From: Bacteroidales bacterium
GTDB lineage: Bacteria; Bacteroidota; Bacteroidia; Bacteroidales; JAIOZK01
Assembly: GCA_021738625.1 (NCBI GenBank)
Contig: JAIPBS010000023.1
Span: 1 to 60,854 of the forward strand
DNA: 60,854 nt
Direction of reading: 5' to 3'
A model generated the notes under the pieces. The model ran no database searches. It was not told the origin of the DNA and was given only the letters and a program-made list of their open reading frames with translations. Within the stretch, counting starts at the first letter, position 1. Every line of letters starts with the position of its first letter. The position numbers and the translations under genes are program-made. Below are positions 56,163 to 60,854 of this stretch, one piece after another.

Positions 56163-58964
56163 ATGAAGAATTCAGTTGTTTTGTCAGTCATTCTACAGTT
56201 ATTGTTCTCAGGTTTATTCTTTAATGCAGCAGCTCAAGAGGAGACTGCAACAAACAGGCAGGAATGGGAAGGGGTTGACCAGGCCGGGCGAAACCGGGTT
56301 TACGAGTATGATTTCGATATTTCCGAAAAGGAAAAACTTGACAGCAAATACCTAATCAATAAAATTGATGGTAATAATTTATATGATCAGGTATTTACTA
56401 AGCTAAAGATTGATTACCCTGAGGTTAGGTTCTTCATACGTAAGGTAAAGTATATTGGCAATAGCACTAACATTGGATCTGAGCAGCTCACCGGTTTCCG
56501 GGGCCGTTTTAATGAAAAAACAAAAACCATTGACGGAAAGTACTACCAGATGGAACACCACAGGGAAGGCCCCGGTTATAAAGTGTTTCATGGAGCGGTT
56601 TCTCTTTTCAATGAAGATGCTTATCAGTATCGCAAAGCCTTTAATGGTAAATCTTTGGGTAAGGCGCTTCCCAATCCTGACTTTAAACAACCGGATATTA
56701 AAAACCCCGCCGGCTATTATCAGGGTAACAACAACGATATCTTCACAACGGTTGACAAATACCAGGATCCCCTGGAAGGAAAATGGAGCTGTCGTGTTGC
56801 AGACGCCCGAACAGGATTTCATGATTATGTTCATGACGAGTTGAATAAAACCACCTTATTTGAAAATAAACAAACCTGGGGTGACGAAAGCTATGCCAAT
56901 GAACTGCCGGCACTGGAGCCTGTTCGGTTCTTTCTAAATGCAACATGTTATGAAGATGAGCCTGAGGCTTCTGATAACATAAACAAGGAGTTGATCCGTT
57001 TGGAAACCAATCCTGCCACGGGAGAATCTTTTGAAGGAATCGTTGCCGACCAGTCGGGCAAACTTAAGATCATCATCGACCCCCGGGGAAAACAATTGAA
57101 GCAATTAAAGCTTAAACAAACCAGGTTGGGGCACCTGGTAACTGACGATCTTGAACAGGTAAACGATTCTGTATATCTTATTCCCCTCGACCAAAATGTG
57201 ACAGAATTGGTGTATATCCCACCATTTTATCTGAAGGATGAAATGCTTGATCTAATGCACAGCGAAAGCGGAATATGGTATACGGAAACTCCCTTGCAGT
57301 TCAAGCTTTATTTTAATGATGGAGATGAGCAAGTAAAAAAGTTCAACCTCCGGCTCTACAGGCCACCGGTTCTGTTGGTTCATGGATTTACCGGCAGTAA
57401 AGCAACCTGGGAAGAATTTGACAATTTTTTACATAATAGAAAATATGATACTTACCGTGGTGAATACTACGCTTTGGATGAATCCATTCCTGCCCAAAGC
57501 CGCCTGTTAAAATCGCATATTTCGGAAAAAAAATCCCAATACACCGACAACAATGTAAAGATTGCAAAAGTTGATATTGTTGCCCATAGCATGGGCGGGC
57601 TGATCAGCCGTTTTTATATTGAGAAAGCGCCGTACTATACAGGAAATGTAAGGAAACTTATTATGGTTGGAACCCCCAACCACGGAGTTTCCCTGGGAAG
57701 GTTTTTGGCTGGCTTCGTTTTTTCCAAGAAGGGTGAGAATAAGCACGAAATTGCCGCACAACAATTGTTTCACTACAGTGATTTTATCATACAAATGAAT
57801 TCACTGGAAGAAGAAGGACGCCACCTCAATATGGATGTACAGTATGGAAATATATTTAGCCATGATCTTTTATTGCTTGCAGGCGACGGTGTTGTGGCTT
57901 CTGCTTCGGCCTACCTCAACGGGGTTGAAAACAAAAGATATGAAGGATATATACATTCGGTTGATGTGCCTGTTCCAGGCTCGTATCCTGCCATCACACA
58001 TGACGAAACGATTTATAAAAATGTGATCAGCTGGTTGGGACACGATTTGAAAAAGCAGCAGCTGGATGATACACAGATCAGGCTTATTTATACCGAAGAA
58101 AAAGCTGAGATATGGGAGTTGCAAATGGATGGAAATGAATTAACCGACAAACATGTGGCCGTCGTGTCTGAAGCCGATATTCCCTTTCTGCTGAACCGGG
58201 AGCAGCTTGTCACAACCTCAAATGGAAGAGCCGTGCTGGATGTTGCCATAAACAATGAGCAATTTGGCAGGGTTTTGCTTGATTCGGCTACCACCATTCA
58301 GCTCGGTTTTATATCGCCCGAGCTTATTGAAGTTAGAATGTTTAAAGGTAACGCCCGCTTTAAATCCTATCCCGATCAGTATGGTCTGGGGCATTTCACA
58401 ATTGATATTGAAGCCAGGGGCTTTGATGAACAACGTTTTACCGGACTGGGCACCGATTTCTCAGTATGCCTCAAAGATGGTGAGATCGAAATGTTTTGTT
58501 ATGAAGGCCGGGTTGCTGTTATGCCGGATGATCCGGGTCAACCAGATATGATGAAAAAAGCAGGCGGGGAGGAGGGATTCCTGATTGCAACGGATGGTGC
58601 TTTGGAAAGAACAACGAATCCTCCTGCAATCAATTGGGAGGACGATTACCTTGATGTACAGATTAAAAAGGATGATCCGGTTTCAGGAAACGAAAAGCAA
58701 GACCACGATCAGGAAAGCGGTAAACCCGAAAACAACTGGAAAGAACTGATCAGTGATGATGTTTTACTTTATGGCTTTTTGGGATTGGTTTTATTGCTGA
58801 TCCTGCTCGGTATATTCAAAAGTCGTTCAAAAAGTAAAAGAAAGCGGATGAACAGAAATGAAAAGCAGCAAGGGGCGAAGGAGCAAAATTTTTGCTCCAG
58901 GTGCGGCAGTCCTTTGAATAAAGGTGATCGTTTCTGTGGGAATTGCGGTCATCCCATAAAATAA
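56163..58964 (+). CDS. Lipase-like alpha/beta hydrolase fused to FecR-like domain, membrane helix and zinc ribbon
   Basis: A 933-residue protein with four parts. A signal peptide (about 1-25) precedes a large N-terminal region of unknown family. An alpha/beta hydrolase follows, with LLVHGFTGSKATWEEF (H407), the nucleophile S476 in VAHSMGG, and a candidate acid/His in LLLAGDGVVAS and ITHDE. Then comes a FecR-like domain (about 680-787; NGRAVLDVAI, LGTDFSVCLKDG, YEGRVAVM), a membrane helix (about 867-885), and a terminal zinc ribbon (C911, C914, C925, C928). The enzyme would face outside and the ribbon inside. I do not know this architecture. Confidence 0.85.
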   Translation: MKNSVVLSVILQLLFSGLFFNAAAQEETATNRQEWEGVDQAGRNRVYEYDFDISEKEKLDSKYLINKIDGNNLYDQVFTKLKIDYPEVRFFIRKVKYIGNSTNIGSEQLTGFRGRFNEKTKTIDGKYYQMEHHREGPGYKVFHGAVSLFNEDAYQYRKAFNGKSLGKALPNPDFKQPDIKNPAGYYQGNNNDIFTTVDKYQDPLEGKWSCRVADARTGFHDYVHDELNKTTLFENKQTWGDESYANELPALEPVRFFLNATCYEDEPEASDNINKELIRLETNPATGESFEGIVADQSGKLKIIIDPRGKQLKQLKLKQTRLGHLVTDDLEQVNDSVYLIPLDQNVTELVYIPPFYLKDEMLDLMHSESGIWYTETPLQFKLYFNDGDEQVKKFNLRLYRPPVLLVHGFTGSKATWEEFDNFLHNRKYDTYRGEYYALDESIPAQSRLLKSHISEKKSQYTDNNVKIAKVDIVAHSMGGLISRFYIEKAPYYTGNVRKLIMVGTPNHGVSLGRFLAGFVFSKKGENKHEIAAQQLFHYSDFIIQMNSLEEEGRHLNMDVQYGNIFSHDLLLLAGDGVVASASAYLNGVENKRYEGYIHSVDVPVPGSYPAITHDETIYKNVISWLGHDLKKQQLDDTQIRLIYTEEKAEIWELQMDGNELTDKHVAVVSEADIPFLLNREQLVTTSNGRAVLDVAINNEQFGRVLLDSATTIQLGFISPELIEVRMFKGNARFKSYPDQYGLGHFTIDIEARGFDEQRFTGLGTDFSVCLKDGEIEMFCYEGRVAVMPDDPGQPDMMKKAGGEEGFLIATDGALERTTNPPAINWEDDYLDVQIKKDDPVSGNEKQDHDQESGKPENNWKELISDDVLLYGFLGLVLLLILLGIFKSRSKSKRKRMNRNEKQQGAKEQNFCSRCGSPLNKGDRFCGNCGHPIK

Positions 58965-59334
58965 ACAAAACCATAAATCATTTATGAATAGGACAAAGTT
59001 GATTGTTTTGCTGCTGGTCATGGACGCGGTCGATGCACTGGTATGCACCAACATCAATGTAATCAAAGGCGCCTCGGTTTTCATGGTCTACACCAACGAT
59101 GCGGAATAGCTCTATCACCTCAGGAATCAGCCCGCCCGGAATTATCGCAAAGAAGTGATGCGGCACCGCCCCCGTCCGGCTAACGGTTTGGGATGAACAG
59201 GAAAAGGTGGAAGAGCCGGGAAATTATTAATCTACAGGTATTTGCATATTATTTTGAATGTATGTAATTTAGGAGTGTGGAATGATTTAGTGAAGACAAT
59301 CTCCGGCCTAAGTTAATTTTAATTTGACAGCAAT
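58965..59334. other. 370-bp gap with no convincing gene
   Basis: A 41-codon frame on the plus strand (58984-59109, MNRTKLIVLLLVMDA...) and a 62-codon frame on the minus strand (58978-59166) overlap, and neither shows a family pattern. The plus-strand frame starts 19 bp after the lipase-like gene with a hydrophobic opening. It may be a short membrane peptide or the remnant of a decayed gene. No hairpin terminator was found. Confidence 0.3.
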
Positions 59335-60531
59335 ATGGATCTGAAGACGAGCTTTCTTTCAAAGTCATGCGAAAACCCTTTCCTGCTTGCATCGGGTCCT
59401 CCTGCCGCTAATTACGGAATGATTGCCCGGGCTTTTGAGTCCGGATGGGCAGGCGTGGTTACCAAAACCCTGATCAGTGAACCGGTTAAAAATTTAAAAA
59501 ACCGGTTTGCCACCCTGAAGGAGGGTAAGAAAATCATTGCGTTCAAGAACATTGAGTTGGTAAGTGAACTATCGCCCGATCAATGGTATGCAAGCATACT
59601 GAAATTGAAAACGGATTTTCCTGAAAAATTGATCATTGCCAGTATCATGGGAGATGCTCTCAGCAGCAAGCAATGGCTCGAACTTGCCCTGGGTTGCCAG
59701 CAAGCCGGCGCCGACATGCTCGAACTAAATTTTTCATGTCCGCATGGTTATCCTGCACACGGGCAGGGCGCTGCCATCGGCCAGCATGCCGATCTCTCTG
59801 CAGCCATTGTCAGATGGTTGAAAGATGAAGCTTCTGTCCGCATTCCTGTTATCCCGAAACTAACACCGGCGGTTGCGGATATATCCTATGTTGGTCGTGC
59901 TGTGGCAGAAGCAGGTGCCGATGGTTTATGTGCTGTCAATACTTTTCCCTCACTCATGGGATTTGATTTAAAATCACTCACTCCCAAAGCCGGCGTAAAT
60001 GGTTATACAACTTCCGGGGGATGCTCCGGTAAAGCGCTTAAACCGATCGCCCTCAGATGTGTGGCCGATCTGTGCAGGGATCCCGGGATACCGGTTATGG
60101 CATGTGGAGGTATATCCGACGGTTTTGATGCGGCTGAGTTCATCCTGCTGGGGGCGCCGGTTATACAGGTATGCACAGCTGTGATGCTTGAAGGCAGAGG
60201 CATTTTAGAAAAAATGAAATATCAGCTCGAAACATTTATGGGCTGGCATAATTACAGCCATATTGATGAGTTTTGTGGTTTGGCTTTGCCTGCCATACGT
60301 CCATTCGCTGAACTGGATTTGGACTATGCGGTGAAGGCACAAATCGACCGGGAAAAATGTGAGGGATGTAAAAAATGCTATAATTCTTGTTGTGACGGTG
60401 GCTATCAGGCGATCGAAATGGTAAATGCCAGGGCCAGTGTAAATGTTGATCTCTGTACCGGATGCTCCTTGTGTTTTCAGGTATGCCCCAATGAAGCAAT
60501 ATCCATGAGGGAAACCAATGGGGTTGAATAA
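59335..60531 (+). CDS. preA: PreA-like dihydropyrimidine dehydrogenase subunit
   Basis: A 398-residue flavin/Fe-S protein. The N-terminal barrel (about 1-310) is the dihydroorotate-dehydrogenase-like domain (NPFLLASGPPAANYGM, LELNFSCPHGYP, PVMACGGISDGFDAAEFILLGA). The C-terminal ferredoxin part has C4 motifs CEGCKKCYNSCC and CTGCSLCFQVCPNEA. PreA works with the NADH-binding PreT to reduce uracil or thymine. No preT gene is beside it, so the partner must be elsewhere or replaced. The cluster cysteines look intact. Confidence 0.9.
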   Translation: MDLKTSFLSKSCENPFLLASGPPAANYGMIARAFESGWAGVVTKTLISEPVKNLKNRFATLKEGKKIIAFKNIELVSELSPDQWYASILKLKTDFPEKLIIASIMGDALSSKQWLELALGCQQAGADMLELNFSCPHGYPAHGQGAAIGQHADLSAAIVRWLKDEASVRIPVIPKLTPAVADISYVGRAVAEAGADGLCAVNTFPSLMGFDLKSLTPKAGVNGYTTSGGCSGKALKPIALRCVADLCRDPGIPVMACGGISDGFDAAEFILLGAPVIQVCTAVMLEGRGILEKMKYQLETFMGWHNYSHIDEFCGLALPAIRPFAELDLDYAVKAQIDREKCEGCKKCYNSCCDGGYQAIEMVNARASVNVDLCTGCSLCFQVCPNEAISMRETNGVE

Positions 60532-60540
60532 GCGTTTTAA

Positions 60541-60635
60541 GCTTATTAAAAATGCAAAACATTTTTCTGTTAGATTCAGCTATGCCGATTGGGGTATGAG
60601 TTCAATCATTGCAAACCTGCTCAAAATCGTTATAA
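60541..60635 (+). repeat. Dispersed 94-bp repeat, right copy
   Basis: This is the second copy of the element at 53224-53317, in opposite orientation. It starts 10 bp after the preA stop and lies about 140 bp before the transposase start. The shared 38-base block covers 60542-60579. Confidence 0.85.
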
Positions 60636-60684
60636 TGAAAACCCAACCTGAAGGCGTTTCATTGATTTTGATTGGGTGATTTCC

Positions 60685-60713
60685 TCTCGCCTAAGGCGAG
60701 ACAAGCTTTTTTT
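60685..60713 (+). terminator. Hairpin with T-tract between preA and the transposase
   Basis: TCTCGCC and GGCGAGA pair perfectly (7 bp, loop TAA), followed five bases later by seven T. It could end preA transcription or shield the transposase from outside transcription, as many insertion sequences do. Confidence 0.6.
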
Positions 60714-60776
60714 AATAATATGAGTATCGCTAAAGGTGAACAAAAAAATCATTACCTTATGGCAAACATTTTTGCC

Positions 60777-60854
60777 ATGAATCTAATCAATTTTATCGAA
60801 CAGTTTCCGGACGAGCTATCTTGTAAGCTCAAATTCAAAGCCATGCGAGATGAA
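60777..60854 (+). mobile_element. 5' end of an IS1595-family transposase gene (cut by window end)
   Basis: The open frame from the ATG at 60777 encodes MNLINFIEQFPDELSCKLKF and then KAMRDE before the window ends. FPDExSCKxKFKxxRD is the typical opening of IS1595-type transposases, whose next segment is a zinc-finger CxxC. An in-frame ATG at 60720 is an alternative start. Only 26 codons are visible, so the family is likely but not certain and completeness cannot be judged. Confidence 0.7.

Noticed and set aside
58978..59166. 62-codon minus-strand frame after the lipase gene
   Set aside because: No family pattern, no ribosome site, and it overlaps another short frame of equal plausibility.

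Overview
The window comes from a Bacteroidota chromosome, most likely a Bacteroidales/Marinilabiliales-type marine or anaerobic lineage (inference). The evidence is a full-length SprA (the type IX secretion translocon), a cargo-type surface protein with a T9SS C-terminal sorting domain, several promoters of the Bacteroidota form TTTG/TTG-N19-21-TAnnTTTG, mostly weak Shine-Dalgarno sequences, and a SUF-only Fe-S operon. No rRNA, tRNA or CRISPR array was seen.

Layout. 0.1-5 kb: a small outer-membrane barrel protein, the ruvB-queG pair, and a compact universal-stress-protein/SPOR/universal-stress-protein cluster. 5-12 kb: class II aldolase and a minus-strand sufBCDSE operon ending in a MIP18-family gene. 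12-15 kb: thiL-uvrC. 15-26 kb: two tandem TonB-like genes, a VanZ-like gene, gcvH, the 7.4-kb sprA and ruvA. 26-32 kb: maeB, mdh, a sirtuin, recX and prfB, the last with an intact programmed +1 frameshift. 32-41 kb: a surface-protein locus made of an 1,800-residue beta-helix protein with three internal copies of a ~1.25-kb module, a small glycine-rich membrane protein just after it, and a LytTR regulator with a TPR histidine kinase. 41-52 kb: an ArsC-like reductase, a four-helix-bundle gene, fumC, a GT39-type glycosyltransferase, a PHP-like protein that has lost its first metal motif, a sigma-54 response regulator with an Hpt gene, and a three-gene acyl-CoA carboxylase operon.

52-60.9 kb is the accessory part. 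It holds 28 uninterrupted copies of an 11-bp repeat, a REP-like hairpin, a cytidylate-kinase-like gene, a higBA toxin-antitoxin pair, an amidohydrolase, a divergent pair of membrane proteins with zinc ribbons (one a lipase-FecR-TM-zinc-ribbon fusion), a PreA-like dehydrogenase, and the start of an IS1595-type transposase cut by the window edge. Two ~94-bp copies of one sequence lie in inverted orientation at each end of the 53.3-60.5 kb segment.

The genes combine in a few clear ways. The SUF operon builds Fe-S clusters for enzymes such as QueG and PreA. The carboxylase operon, MaeB, Mdh and FumC form a C3/C4 acid module. SprA would export the T9SS cargo at 32-38 kb. The best candidates for undescribed biology are the lipase-FecR-zinc-ribbon locus, the surface protein with its small partner, and the inverted repeats with the 11-bp array.
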